From assembly GCA_015061815.1 (NCBI GenBank), contig SUVW01000011.1, positions 20,568 through 84,567 on the forward strand: a stretch of DNA of 64,000 bases, given 5' to 3'. Shown in pieces: positions 1 to 9,013 of the stretch. The first letter of the stretch is position 1, and every line of letters begins with the position of its first letter. This stretch comes from Lentisphaerota bacterium (GTDB taxonomy: Bacteria > Verrucomicrobiota > Lentisphaeria > Victivallales > Victivallaceae). The notes under the pieces are model-generated. The model had not been told where the DNA came from and ran no database searches. It saw nothing but the letters and a program-made list of their open reading frames with translations. Both the position numbers and the translations under genes were made by a program.

Positions 1-2
1 AA

Positions 3-329
3 CTTTTTGCCGAAATGGCTCTTTCCTGCCGCGACAACCCGATCAAAGAAGAACGCATCAGCAGACAATTCATGGTTTCATTCGGCGATGAATTGGCCAT
101 CGTTTCCCTGCCGGCGGAACCTTTTGTCGAACTTGGCGATGCCATCCGTGCCGGTTCCCGGTTCCCGTTGACCGTTCTGGCTGCCCTCGGTATGGGAGAA
201 ATCGGTTACGTCGGTCTGAAAGACCGCCATTACGGCAACGGCGGTTACGAAACCCTGCCCGCACGCGTGCTGGCCGACCGGGGTGTCGGCGAAGCGATAA
301 TCAATGGCGCATTGGAATTACTCAAATAA
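3..329 (+). CDS. C-terminal end of a neutral ceramidase-like protein (partial)
   Basis: The reading frame is open from the window edge to TAA at 327-329, so only about the last 108 residues are visible and the true start lies outside. The text (FGDELAIVSLPAEPFVELG, then LGMGEIGYVGLKDRHYGNGGYE) matches the C-terminal half of neutral/alkaline non-lysosomal ceramidase-like proteins, the same family as the complete gene at 3397-4782. Members are often found in Lentisphaerota and Planctomycetota sugar clusters and need not act on ceramide. It ends 16 bases before the Mrp-type gene. Family call is fairly sure; substrate is unknown. Confidence 0.7.
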   Translation, partial: LFAEMALSCRDNPIKEERISRQFMVSFGDELAIVSLPAEPFVELGDAIRAGSRFPLTVLAALGMGEIGYVGLKDRHYGNGGYETLPARVLADRGVGEAIINGALELLK

Positions 330-345
330 AAGGAATATCACAATT

Positions 346-1149
346 ATGAGCAGCAGTTGCAGCGGCTCCTGCGGGAGTTGTTCATCATGTTCATCTTGCG
401 GCGAAGACAAGATGGCCAAAAAAATGGGATTGATCTCCCGTAAAATCTTCGTTCTCTCCGGCAAAGGCGGTGTCGGTAAAAGTTCTGTAGCCGCTTCAGT
501 GGCATTGCAGCTGGCCGCCTCCGGCCGCAAAGTCGGGTTGCTGGATTGCGACTTTCACGGGCCGAGTCTGCCGACCATTCTCGGAGTCACCCACAAAAAA
601 CTGGACTATTCCGAAGAAAACGGGATCATCCCACTGCCGATGGGAAATTTGAAATTTCTCTCGGTCGGTCTTCTGATCGATGATCCGGATCAGGCCATCG
701 TCTGGCGCGGCCCGGCTAAAATGGGGGTGATCAAGCAACTTCTGGAGGATACCTGCTGGGGTAAACTGGATGATCTGGTACTCGACTTCCCGCCGGGGAC
801 CGGAGATGAGATACTTTCAGCATGTCAGCTTATTCCCGGAGAAAAAAATGCGATCATCGTAACCACTCCGCAGGAAGTTTCTCTGGCTGATTGCCGCAAA
901 TGTCTGGATTTCTGCAGAAAACTGGAACTCAAAGTTCTCGGTATAGTGGAAAATATGAGCAGCTTCATCTGCCCGGATTGCGGTAAAATTCACAAGCTTT
1001 TTTCATCTGACGGCGGGAAATCGCTGGCAGAATCATACAAATTGCCACTGATTGCCCAACTGCCGTTGAATCCGGCATTTATGGAAGCATGCGATTCCGG
1101 AAAACTTCCGGAAAAGATCAGTGAATTTCCCTCACTGCTCAACTTCTGA
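346..1149 (+). CDS. mrp: Mrp/NBP35-family P-loop ATPase (Fe-S carrier)
   Basis: A 267-residue member of the Mrp/NBP35 (ParA/MinD-like) ATPases that carry and transfer Fe-S clusters in the cytoplasm. The deviant Walker A motif GKGGVGKS sits at residues 39-46. GPSLP and DFPPGTGDE follow at the usual places, and a C-terminal CPDCGK pair fits the bridging cluster site. Residues 5-18 hold five cysteines in Ser/Gly spacing (C5, C9, C12, C15, C18), an NBP35-like N-terminal addition absent from many bacterial Mrp proteins. I chose ATG 346 because AGGAA lies upstream and an earlier in-frame ATG at 304 would overlap the preceding gene. A terminator follows. Confidence 0.88.
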   Translation: MSSSCSGSCGSCSSCSSCGEDKMAKKMGLISRKIFVLSGKGGVGKSSVAASVALQLAASGRKVGLLDCDFHGPSLPTILGVTHKKLDYSEENGIIPLPMGNLKFLSVGLLIDDPDQAIVWRGPAKMGVIKQLLEDTCWGKLDDLVLDFPPGTGDEILSACQLIPGEKNAIIVTTPQEVSLADCRKCLDFCRKLELKVLGIVENMSSFICPDCGKIHKLFSSDGGKSLAESYKLPLIAQLPLNPAFMEACDSGKLPEKISEFPSLLNF

Positions 1150-1155
1150 TCACCG

Positions 1156-1199
1156 GGGCGTTGCAAACCTACCAAAGGCTGCAGCGCCCATTTTTCTGC
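1156..1199 (+). terminator. Rho-independent terminator after mrp
   Basis: GGGCGTTGCA (1156-1165) pairs with TGCAGCGCCC (1180-1189) apart from one G-U, and a T-rich tail with two T5 runs follows. It lies just after the mrp stop and just before the converging AraC gene end. Confidence 0.75.
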
Positions 1200-1202
1200 T
1201 TT

Positions 1203-2030
1203 TTACAGGTGGAAGCGTTCTTTATTCCGCTGTTTCCAATGCAGCAGTGCTGCGACCGAAGCAAAACCAAGTTCATCCGCCATCTCTTTAAGAGAAGCCT
1301 CCTTTTTTTCCATTATCCGGAAGTAACGCTCCACCCGTTTCCGCAGCAGATACTCCCGGAAAACCATTCCGGTGTACTCCGTAAATCTTCTTTGGAAATG
1401 CACTTTGCTGTATCCGGCCAGCAACGCCAGTGAATCCAGTGTACAATTCAAGCTGGGCATCTTGTTTATGTAATCAATGATCTTATCCATTATCCGGGAT
1501 TGACTGTTCCGGGCCATGAAATTATTTTCAGAATTCCTGTTCCGCAAAAAATTATTGATTAAAACCGAAATAACACTTCCGAATTCACTCCGCGCATCCA
1601 CCCCGTCCACCGCTGCCGCTTCATCCCACAAATGATATATAAAATCACTGAATGAGCCCAGAGCAAGCACCCGTGAATCGGTGATTTTATCCTCCTGCCA
1701 CAGGTAAATACGCAACATATCCGTCCAAAAAGACCCCCACCAATAAACAGAACCGGCTTCCGGATAATGGCCGTCGGTGTGAGCTTCCATTGAGTTGAGC
1801 AGCAGAATGTCACCGGTGTTGAGATGATAGAATCTATTTTTCAATTTAAATACACAACTACCTGATACAACCGCCATTACCTCCCTGAAATCATGCCGGT
1901 GCCATCTGTCGGCCAGCCACAATATTTTTTCCGGAGAAAGTGTTTTTTCATCCTCTTCCGGAAAATTTGCAGCGACTATCCTGCCGGAAAATTGAAATTT
2001 CAACTCTTTTACCCCGATATTTTCATCCAT
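1203..2030 (-). CDS. AraC-family transcriptional regulator
   Basis: A 275-residue cytoplasmic regulator. The N-terminal two thirds look like a cupin-type sensor (HRHDFREVMAVVSGSC, then LNTGDILLLNSMEAH). The C-terminal third holds two AraC helix-turn-helix motifs (LDSLALLAGYSKVHFQRRF, then LKEMADELGFAS). The protein stops shortly after the second helix-turn-helix and lacks the usual final G-x-TP-x-x-YR block. ATG 2030 is preferred over an ATG 45 bases upstream because TGGAG lies 7 bases before it. It is divergent from the aminotransferase-ceramidase-ThuA operon and probably controls it, sensing a sugar or derivative (inference). Confidence 0.85.
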   Translation of the reverse strand: MDENIGVKELKFQFSGRIVAANFPEEDEKTLSPEKILWLADRWHRHDFREVMAVVSGSCVFKLKNRFYHLNTGDILLLNSMEAHTDGHYPEAGSVYWWGSFWTDMLRIYLWQEDKITDSRVLALGSFSDFIYHLWDEAAAVDGVDARSEFGSVISVLINNFLRNRNSENNFMARNSQSRIMDKIIDYINKMPSLNCTLDSLALLAGYSKVHFQRRFTEYTGMVFREYLLRKRVERYFRIMEKKEASLKEMADELGFASVAALLHWKQRNKERFHL

Positions 2031-2087
2031 GATAGCTCCAATCACAAAAAAGATATATCCAATCAATAATTCCATTATACTTTACCT

Positions 2088-2115
2088 TTGTTTTTTCAAA
2101 AAGTCAAATTATATT
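2088..2115 (+). promoter_or_regulatory. Probable promoter of the 2165-5504 operon
   Basis: TTGTTT (2088-2093), 16 bases, TATATT (2110-2115), about 50 bases before the aminotransferase start. The -10 box matches the TATATT seen at many other promoters in this window. The region is shared with the divergent AraC gene. Confidence 0.5.
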
Positions 2116-2164
2116 ATAACCGGAAACCCGGAAAATCCGGAAAAATTCAAAAAAGGAGGAAAAA

Positions 2165-3382
2165 ATGTCAAATTTAGCAATCAACGGCGGAACCGCACTT
2201 CTGGCAAACGACGAATATCAACTCATGCCCTGGCCTCCGGTCAGTGACGCGACAGCAGATAAACTCCGGGAAATATATCTTTCCCGCGACTGGAGCTTCA
2301 ACAGTCCGACTGAACAGAAGTTTGAAGAGGAGTTCGCGGCATATCACAACGCAAAATACGGCATCCTCATGAGCAACGGCACCGTTACTCTGGAGTGTGC
2401 CCTCGCCGCCCTCGGCGTTGGCCCCGGCGATGAAGTCATCGTACCGGATCTCACCTGGATCGCCACTGCCATGAGTGTCAGATACGTCGGTGCGACCTGC
2501 GTTTTTGCCGATATTGAAAAGGATTCCTGCTGCCTTGATCCGGAAGCTTTTGAACGGGCCATCACTCCGCGCACCAAAGCGGTCATCCCCGTTCACCTTT
2601 ACAGCGGCATGGCAGATCTGACCCGGATCATCGAAATCGCCGACCGGCACGGTATTGCCGTTATCGAAGATTGCGCTCACATGCACGGCGGTCAGTGGGA
2701 TAATCGCGGCTGCGGTTCATGGGGACGGATCGGCAGTTTCAGCTTCCAGCAAAGCAAAGCCATGTCAGCCGGTGAAGCCGGTATCTGTATAACCAATGAC
2801 CGGAAACTGGCTGAACTTCTCTACCGGGCAAAACATATCGGTTACTCCCGTTATGACCGTCAGGGACAACCCGGTACTCCGCCGCCGCCGGGATTGATCT
2901 GTCACAACTATCGCGGTCTGGCTCTGCAGGCCCAGATCCTCCGGGATCAGCTGGCTGATTTCCCGGCCCTGAATAAACTGCACAACCAATTCCACGATAT
3001 TTTGGCCGCTGAAATTGCCGATATTCCCGGTGTCCACCTGCAGGCACAAGGTCGTCTGGCCACCCGCCAGGGATATTATGCCCAGGGGATCATCTTCGAT
3101 GGCGACGGCTTTGAAAAACTCAACAGCAAAAAAATTTGTGCCGCCCTTTATGCTGAAGGTATCCGCGCGGTGAACAGCACCTACGGTCCGGTACGCAAGC
3201 ATCTGCTCTTTAATATGGCTCCGGAATATTACCGTCTTGCGCCCGAAGGTTATCCCAATTCCGATGCTGTTGCCGAACACACTATCGTGGCTCTGCATTA
3301 CACTATGCATACGCCGGATAATGCCCATGCTCTGGCCGCAGCCATCCGGAAAATTGCCGCCAACAAGCAGGAATTATTCTGA
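2165..3382 (+). CDS. DegT/DnrJ/EryC1/StrS-family PLP aminotransferase
   Basis: A 405-residue fold-type I sugar aminotransferase-like enzyme. Typical motifs are present in order: NGTVTLECALAALGVGPGDE near residue 75, DLTWIATAMSV, the EDCAHMHGG cofactor region, and SFSFQQSKAMSAGEAG with Lys198 as the expected Schiff-base lysine. The family makes amino sugars or aminocyclitols (AHBA/StrS-like) or acts on keto-sugars. AAAAGGAGG lies 7 bases before ATG. It is the first gene of an operon with a ceramidase-like protein (14 bases on) and a ThuA-like protein, downstream of a divergent AraC regulator, which suggests catabolism or remodelling of an amino sugar or inositol-type compound. The precise substrate is unknown. 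Confidence 0.9.
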   Translation: MSNLAINGGTALLANDEYQLMPWPPVSDATADKLREIYLSRDWSFNSPTEQKFEEEFAAYHNAKYGILMSNGTVTLECALAALGVGPGDEVIVPDLTWIATAMSVRYVGATCVFADIEKDSCCLDPEAFERAITPRTKAVIPVHLYSGMADLTRIIEIADRHGIAVIEDCAHMHGGQWDNRGCGSWGRIGSFSFQQSKAMSAGEAGICITNDRKLAELLYRAKHIGYSRYDRQGQPGTPPPPGLICHNYRGLALQAQILRDQLADFPALNKLHNQFHDILAAEIADIPGVHLQAQGRLATRQGYYAQGIIFDGDGFEKLNSKKICAALYAEGIRAVNSTYGPVRKHLLFNMAPEYYRLAPEGYPNSDAVAEHTIVALHYTMHTPDNAHALAAAIRKIAANKQELF

Positions 3383-3396
3383 CCGGAGGAAAGAAA

Positions 3397-4782
3397 ATGA
3401 TACGTGCAGGCTTCGGGAAAGCTGATATTACCCCCCGGCTGGGGGTGGAATTGTGCGGCTTCGGACCATTCGCCAACCGCAAATCCAAAGCGATTTTCGA
3501 TATTATTGAGGCGCGAAGCGCGGCAATGGAGCATAACGGGCATACGGTGTTGATCATATCATTGGATCTTTGCGTGATAACTCCGGAAATCGCCAGCGAA
3601 TTACGTTCTGCCATCCGGAAAAAATATCCGTTTCTGGAAAATCGCGATATCATGATCAATGTCAGTCATACCCATTCTGCCCCCGCGATCATGTCCCAAC
3701 CGGCGTGGGGCATAACCGATCCGGTGTGGCAGGCCATGCTTCCGGGCAGGGTGATAAAATCTGCCGGTGAAGCCCTGAACAATCTGGAACCGGTCAAAGT
3801 ATCTGCGGCCGAAGTCCCGTGCCGCCATATCGGCTTGAACCGCGTCTATGACCTTGATTCTCCGCCGCTGGATGAGGTTTTGCGGGATGACTGGGAACCG
3901 GCAAAACCGGAGTTGACTGATACGGAATGCCGGGTGATCCGCTTTGATTCAGAAAGTGGGAATTTGCTCGGATTCATGGTCAATTTCGGTTGTCATCCGG
4001 TGATCGGCAGTCGAAGCAATCACCATCTGCATGGAGATTTCCCGGCAGTGGCCATCCACCGGATCATGAAAGAATTTCCCGGTTCGATCGGCCTTTTCCT
4101 ACAAGGTGCAGAGGGGGATGTCAATTCCGGATGCGTTCACAAAGGCGAGGAGGAATCACTCCATGCGCTGGATATCCTTGCCAACCGTTTTGCTTCGGCC
4201 ATCCGCAATGGTCTGTCCGAAGCGCAGGAACTTGAAATCGATGGTATTGCTTCCATTTCCCGGGAATTTTTCTTCAAATGGAAACCGGTTTTCACCTTCG
4301 AAAAACTTGATGAGATCGAAAAAGAACAATCTGCCATCCTGTATGCCGACGATGCCGACGATGCTTCGTTTGAATGCCGGATGGCGTGGACTTATCTCGA
4401 TGGGATCAAGAAAATAAGGGAACTTCTGCGGCAAAACATCACCGGCACTTATGGTGAATTGCACATCATCCGGGTTGGTGACCTGCAATTTATGGGCATT
4501 CCGTTTGAAGTTATGCAGGCGATCAAAAACGATATTGTTTCGGCTTCCGGGGCAAAATATCCGATGGTAATGAGTTTGACCGGCGGTTCTTACGGGTATG
4601 CTCCGGATAATTGTTCATTGCAGAAGCTCGACAAGATCAGTCAAGACGGGCGGAAGGGAAATTACGAAGCCATTCAGGCACCGCTTGCTTGCGGACAACC
4701 GCCTTTTGCGGATATCCACAATGAATTGGTCAATGGCATGGCCGCTTTGGAACATGAGTTGAATAAAGGAAATAAAATATGA
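3397..4782 (+). CDS. Neutral/alkaline ceramidase-like hydrolase
   Basis: A 461-residue protein of the neutral/alkaline non-lysosomal ceramidase superfamily: AGFGKADITPRLGVELCGFG at the N-terminus, VSHTHSAP (zinc-type histidines) near residue 90, and NFGCHPVIGSRSNHHLHGDFP near residue 200. There is no signal peptide and the protein is much shorter than true ceramidases, so it belongs to the short cytoplasmic subgroup common beside sugar genes in Lentisphaerota and Planctomycetota. Its substrate is unlikely to be ceramide. GGAGG precedes the start. The last codons overlap the ThuA-like gene as ATGA, indicating translational coupling. The partial gene at the window start is a paralogue. Confidence 0.82.
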   Translation: MIRAGFGKADITPRLGVELCGFGPFANRKSKAIFDIIEARSAAMEHNGHTVLIISLDLCVITPEIASELRSAIRKKYPFLENRDIMINVSHTHSAPAIMSQPAWGITDPVWQAMLPGRVIKSAGEALNNLEPVKVSAAEVPCRHIGLNRVYDLDSPPLDEVLRDDWEPAKPELTDTECRVIRFDSESGNLLGFMVNFGCHPVIGSRSNHHLHGDFPAVAIHRIMKEFPGSIGLFLQGAEGDVNSGCVHKGEEESLHALDILANRFASAIRNGLSEAQELEIDGIASISREFFFKWKPVFTFEKLDEIEKEQSAILYADDADDASFECRMAWTYLDGIKKIRELLRQNITGTYGELHIIRVGDLQFMGIPFEVMQAIKNDIVSASGAKYPMVMSLTGGSYGYAPDNCSLQKLDKISQDGRKGNYEAIQAPLACGQPPFADIHNELVNGMAALEHELNKGNKI

Positions 4783-5504
4783 TAAATCTCACCATTTGGA
4801 ACGAGTACCGTCAGGATAAAAATGTGGAAAGTATCCGCAAAGTCTACCCGAATGGGATCCATACCGCATTAAAAAACGGTCTCGAGTCTCCCGATTTGAA
4901 TATCCGGACAACAGTTCTGGATGATCCGCAGCAGGGATTATCCGATGAGATCCTTGATTCCACCGATGTTCTGATCTGGTGGGCTCATGCGGCGCATCAC
5001 GAACTTACGGATGAAAATGTCCGCAGGGTCGTGGAAAAAGTCCATTCCGGTATGGGACTGATCGTACTTCATTCCGGCCACTATTCCAAAATATTTCAGG
5101 CCGTCTGCGGCAGCAGCTGTTCTTTGAAGTGGCGGGAATCCGGAGAAAAAGAACGGCTCTGGTGCATCCAGCCTTTCCATCCCATCGCCCGGGGAGTTCC
5201 GGAAACCTTTGTTGTCCCGCAAACAGAAATGTACGGTGAAAGATTCGATATCCCGGAAGATGCCAGAATCATCTACATGTCGTGGTATGAGGGAGGAGAA
5301 GTTTTCCGCAGCGGGGTAACTATGGAAAGAGGTTACGGAAAAATCTTTTATTTCTCTCCTGGACATGAAAGCTTCCCGATATACTATCAGCCGGAAATTC
5401 TTCAAATAATCAGCAATGCCATCCGCTGGGCGGCCCCGCAATGCCGGGGAGTCATCAATGCTCCTAAAGTTCCGAATCTGGAACCGATTCGCTCAAAAGA
5501 ATAA
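4779..5504 (+). CDS. ThuA-like (trehalose utilisation) glutamine-amidotransferase-fold protein
   Basis: A 241-residue ThuA-domain protein. DVLIWWAHAAHHELTDENV, GLIVLHSGHYSKIFQ and the closing GKIFYFSPGHESFPIYYQPE are characteristic of the family, which has a class I glutamine amidotransferase-like fold and appears in trehalose and other sugar operons. Its chemistry is poorly defined. The ATG overlaps the stop of the ceramidase-like gene (ATGA), so the two are co-translated. A shared terminator follows at 5522. Confidence 0.85.
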   Translation: MINLTIWNEYRQDKNVESIRKVYPNGIHTALKNGLESPDLNIRTTVLDDPQQGLSDEILDSTDVLIWWAHAAHHELTDENVRRVVEKVHSGMGLIVLHSGHYSKIFQAVCGSSCSLKWRESGEKERLWCIQPFHPIARGVPETFVVPQTEMYGERFDIPEDARIIYMSWYEGGEVFRSGVTMERGYGKIFYFSPGHESFPIYYQPEILQIISNAIRWAAPQCRGVINAPKVPNLEPIRSKE

Positions 5505-5521
5505 AACTGTAAAATAAAACG

Positions 5522-5562
5522 GCCTGTCCCGAACAACACCGGGGACAGGCTGTTTTTATTTT
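5522..5562. terminator. Terminator between the ThuA gene (+) and cmk (-)
   Basis: GCCTGTCCC (5522-5530) and GGGACAGGC (5542-5550) form a perfect 9-bp stem. A T-rich tail follows on the plus strand (5552-5562). An A-rich stretch before the stem could give a weaker signal for the converging ribosomal-protein/secY/cmk transcript. Confidence 0.8.
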
Positions 5563-5588
5563 AACAGCAAATTATTATGCAAGATTAT

Positions 5589-6224
5589 TCAGCAGAGAGC
5601 TGTTATCCGGTCAACCACTTCGTCAATACTCAAACCGGTCGTATCGATCAAAATCGCATCATCCGCCTGTTTCAACGGCGCAACAGCCCGATTCATATCC
5701 CGTTCATCCCGGGCAGTGATATCGGCTAAAATCGATTCAAATGTCGCTCCGCAATCAACTTCGTTGCCCTGCGCCATCCGGCGTCTGGCCCGTTCTTCAA
5801 CGCTGGCCGTGACAAAAAATTTCTTCTCCGCATCCGGAAAAACCACCGTCCCGATATCACGACCTTCCATAACGATCCACTGCCCTCGGGCAGCATTGCG
5901 CTGTACCGGCATCAGATAGTCACGCACAAACGGTTTGGCCGAAATAATACTGGCCCCCCGGGCGCAATCCGGCAGGCGCAGTTCTGCATCAAGTTTCGCG
6001 TCATTAAGATACAAATCTGCCCCACGAAACTCCAAATGACAACTATTCAAAAATTCCGGAGTGATCATATCAAATGCAATACCGGAAGCCTTCGCAGCAT
6101 ACGCTAATGCCCGATAAAGACTTCCGGTATTTATATATGAGTAATCCAAACGTGCTGCCACCAGACGGGCTACCGTACTCTTTCCGGCTCCGGCCGGCCC
6201 GTCGATGGCGACTACTGTACTCAT
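5589..6224 (-). CDS. cmk: Cytidylate kinase
   Basis: A 211-residue CMP/dCMP kinase making CDP for nucleic acid and lipid synthesis. The P-loop GPAGAGKST is at residues 9-17. IEGRDIGT-type text (VMEGRDIGTVVFPDA) and the lid region (RARRRMAQG, then RDERDMNRAVAPLKQADDA) are typical. The secY stop overlaps an in-frame TTG as TTGA; the ATG 9 bases further on gives the usual N-terminus and is preferred. No clear ribosome site is seen, so coupling to secY is likely. A cmk gene as last member of the ribosomal operon, where adk often lies, is unusual. Confidence 0.92.
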   Translation of the reverse strand: MSTVVAIDGPAGAGKSTVARLVAARLDYSYINTGSLYRALAYAAKASGIAFDMITPEFLNSCHLEFRGADLYLNDAKLDAELRLPDCARGASIISAKPFVRDYLMPVQRNAARGQWIVMEGRDIGTVVFPDAEKKFFVTASVEERARRRMAQGNEVDCGATFESILADITARDERDMNRAVAPLKQADDAILIDTTGLSIDEVVDRITALC

Positions 6225-6229
6225 TTTTA

Positions 6230-7612
6230 TCAATTTGAACGGCTGCGAAGCCGTCCGCTTTTCAGAAATCCATCATAACGCCGCACGGTCAGATGGGATT
6301 CAAGCTGGCTCATTGTATCCAGCACCACACCAACCATGATCAGCAAACTGGTACCGCCGAAAAACTGCGCCACCATGAATGGTATTCCGAAAGTGTTGTA
6401 AAGGAACATCGGGAACAACGCCAACACCAGCAAAAATACTGCTCCGCCGGCAGTTACCCGCGTCATCGCCCCGTCAAGAAAATCCGCAGTCGGCTGTCCC
6501 GGACTGATACCGGGGATATACGCGCCTTCTTTTTTCAGATTATCCGCGATCTGTAAAGGATTGAATTGATTCGCCACCCAGAAAAAGCTGAACAGTATGA
6601 TCAATGCTCCGTACACGATCGCATAGGTTGCCTTGTCATGCTGAAACGCCTGCGCCAGAGTGACCCAGCCATGCCAGGCATCCGGACGGCTGGCCAATGC
6701 CGGGAACAATGTTTGCGGCAGCATCAATATCGCTCCGGCAAAAATGATCGGCATCACATTGGCAAAGTTTACTTTCAGCGGCATGTAGGTGGAACCGTCG
6801 GTCATCCGGCCGACACTGCTCTTGCGAACCATCTGGATCGGAATCCGGCGATAGCCCTGGGACAACATGATCGTTGCTGCTGTCACAATGAAGAACACCG
6901 CCAACAGCAGCAGCAGCTGAACCGGACGGAAAGACGCACCGCTGGGGGTGGTCCCTTTCATCGCCATATCGATCAATTCCAATACCGAATGCGGCATCCG
7001 CGACACAATACCGATGGTAATGATCAAAGATACTCCATTCCCGATACCGCGCTCGGTGATCTGCTCACCCAGCCAGGTAAATACCATCGTAGTACAGGTA
7101 AGCACCACAATGTTGGCTATAATGAACAATACCGGACTGCCTACAAATAACGGTTGTCCCGGCTCCGGCAATCCGATTTTGCTCGGATTGATCATCGCCA
7201 TCGCAACCATCATTCCCTGCACCGCACAGACAATCAATGTCAGATAACGGGTATACTGCGAAATTTTACCGCGACCGGATTCCCCTTCGCGCTGCATTTT
7301 TTCCAACGCAGGAACAACCGGGACCAGCAGCTGCATAATAATCGAGGCGGTGATGTACGGCATGATACCCAGCGCACCCAACGCAAAATGCGTCATGGCA
7401 CCACCGGAAAACAGGTCGATCATTGCCATCACACCGCCCCCGGCACTGCTGCCGGCAGTGACGTCGCTGATGAAGTTCTCCAATGCCGTCGGATTAACCC
7501 CGGGACACGGAATACTGCTGGCAAAACGCACCAGCACGATAATCAAAGCAGTAAACAATAATCTATTGCGCAACTCTTTGACTTTCAAAGCATTCAAAAA
7601 CGCACGCCACAT
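6230..7612 (-). CDS. secY: Protein translocase subunit SecY
   Basis: A 460-residue inner-membrane channel of the Sec translocon with about ten hydrophobic segments. Typical motifs are RFASSIPCPGVN near the N-terminus, ALGIMPYITASIIMQLL in TM2, GERGIGNGVS-type text (EQITERGIGNGVSLIITIG), and IPIQMVRKSSVGRMTDGSTYMPLKVNFANVMPIIFA. It follows rplO by 15 bases, as in spc operons. GAGGAG lies upstream of ATG 7612, and the stop overlaps the cmk region. Confidence 0.97.
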   Translation of the reverse strand: MWRAFLNALKVKELRNRLLFTALIIVLVRFASSIPCPGVNPTALENFISDVTAGSSAGGGVMAMIDLFSGGAMTHFALGALGIMPYITASIIMQLLVPVVPALEKMQREGESGRGKISQYTRYLTLIVCAVQGMMVAMAMINPSKIGLPEPGQPLFVGSPVLFIIANIVVLTCTTMVFTWLGEQITERGIGNGVSLIITIGIVSRMPHSVLELIDMAMKGTTPSGASFRPVQLLLLLAVFFIVTAATIMLSQGYRRIPIQMVRKSSVGRMTDGSTYMPLKVNFANVMPIIFAGAILMLPQTLFPALASRPDAWHGWVTLAQAFQHDKATYAIVYGALIILFSFFWVANQFNPLQIADNLKKEGAYIPGISPGQPTADFLDGAMTRVTAGGAVFLLVLALFPMFLYNTFGIPFMVAQFFGGTSLLIMVGVVLDTMSQLESHLTVRRYDGFLKSGRLRSRSN

Positions 7613-7627
7613 AAGACATCATGCTCC

Positions 7628-8074
7628 TCAATCAACAATTTCAACTGTACCGCCGGCTGCCTGAATCTTGGCAGCTGCAGCTGCAGAAAATTTCGCAGCT
7701 TTCACGGTAAGGGCCTTGGTGATCTCGCCGTTGGCAAGAATTTTAACGATCGTATCGCCTTTACGGAGAAGTTTTTTCTCGTGCAAAGTCGCCAATTCGA
7801 CCACTTCACCGGATTGAAAATTGCTTTCCAGCACATCCAGGTTTACCAACGCATAAATAATACGGTCGGCATTTTTGAAACCACGTTTCGGCAGACGGCG
7901 GAAAAGCGGGATCTGACCACCCTCAAAGAAAGGACGGATCGTCGCACCGGAACGGGACTTCTGTCCCTTCTCGCCGCGACCGGCAGTCTTGCCATAACCC
8001 GAGCTGTCACCGCGACCGACGCGTTTGCGGGTCTTGCGGGAACCCGGCGTGGGGCTCATATCATGAAGTTTCAT
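7628..8074 (-). CDS. rplO: 50S ribosomal protein L15
   Basis: A 148-residue L15 starting MKLHDMSPTPGSRKTRKRVG, with the Gly/Lys/Arg-rich RGEKGQKSRSG segment and PLFRRLPKRGF. It follows rpsE directly (15 bases). The rpmD (L30) gene normally between the two is absent here. Confidence 0.97.
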   Translation of the reverse strand: MKLHDMSPTPGSRKTRKRVGRGDSSGYGKTAGRGEKGQKSRSGATIRPFFEGGQIPLFRRLPKRGFKNADRIIYALVNLDVLESNFQSGEVVELATLHEKKLLRKGDTIVKILANGEITKALTVKAAKFSAAAAAKIQAAGGTVEIVD

Positions 8075-8089
8075 TTTAAATACCTCGTG

Positions 8090-8608
8090 TTAGTTGTTTT
8101 CCGCAACTTCAGCTTTTGCCAGACCGCGACGGGCCATGACTTCACTGCGGCTGGAAAGTCCGGCGATAGCTTTGAACGTAGCTTTGGTCACGTTGGAAGC
8201 ATTCGCAGCTCCCAGTGATTTGGCCAGCACGTCTTTAACTCCGCCAAGCTCCAGAATGGAACGGACCGCGCCACCGGCAATCAAACCGGTACCGGCAGAT
8301 GCCGGACGCAGCAGCACCCGGGCTCCACCGAATTTGACTTCGATCTCATGCGGCAGAGTCTGACCATTCATCGGAATACGAATCAAATTACGACGGGCAG
8401 CTTCACCGCCTTTGCGGATGGCGTCACTGACCTCATTCGCTTTGCCATAGCCATAACCGACCCGGCCGTTGCGGTCTCCGACAACCACCAGCGCACCAAA
8501 ACTGAAGTTCTTGCCGCCTTTGACGACCTTGGCACTGCGGTTGACAGCGATCACGCTCTCGTCAAATTCACTGACGGCAGCGGGTTCGAAATTTTCACGT
8601 TTACCCAT
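8090..8608 (-). CDS. rpsE: 30S ribosomal protein S5
   Basis: A 172-residue S5 with the double-stranded RNA-binding-like N-domain ([30 protein letters not shown]) and the C-domain [21 protein letters not shown]. It lies between rplR and rplO in the spc-type gene order. Confidence 0.97.
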   Translation of the reverse strand: MGKRENFEPAAVSEFDESVIAVNRSAKVVKGGKNFSFGALVVVGDRNGRVGYGYGKANEVSDAIRKGGEAARRNLIRIPMNGQTLPHEIEVKFGGARVLLRPASAGTGLIAGGAVRSILELGGVKDVLAKSLGAANASNVTKATFKAIAGLSSRSEVMARRGLAKAEVAENN

Positions 8609-8623
8609 GTTTTCGCTCTCCTT

Positions 8624-8986
8624 TTAGAATTTGAGGCCCAATTCACGGGCAGCTTCGGCAATCGCCTTGATCCGGCCATGAAACTTGAAACCGGAACGGT
8701 CAAAGACCACCTCGGAAATACCCACCGCTTTGGCAGCTTCAGCAGCCATTTTTCCCAAAACAGCCGCACCGGCCATGTTGGCTTTGGCATTTTCAGCTTT
8801 GAAAGCTGCAGACAGCGTCGAAACGGAGGCAAGCGTCTTGCCGTTGACATCATCAATAAACTGGCAATAGATATTGCTGTCGGTGATGCTCACGCAGAAA
8901 CGGGGACGCTCGGCAGTTCCGGAAATCCGTTTGCGGATCCGGGCGTGACGACGGGCGCGCAGCGTTTTTTTATCCATAACAGACAT
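8624..8986 (-). CDS. rplR: 50S ribosomal protein L18
   Basis: A 120-residue L18, the 5S rRNA-binding protein: RRHARIRKRISGTAERPRF near the start and FDRSGFKFHGRIKAIAEAAR at the end. AGGAG lies upstream of ATG 8986; an in-frame ATG three codons on is an alternative. Confidence 0.97.
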   Translation of the reverse strand: MSVMDKKTLRARRHARIRKRISGTAERPRFCVSITDSNIYCQFIDDVNGKTLASVSTLSAAFKAENAKANMAGAAVLGKMAAEAAKAVGISEVVFDRSGFKFHGRIKAIAEAARELGLKF

Positions 8987-9013
8987 TTCTATAATCTCCT
9001 GCTACTGCCGGCA

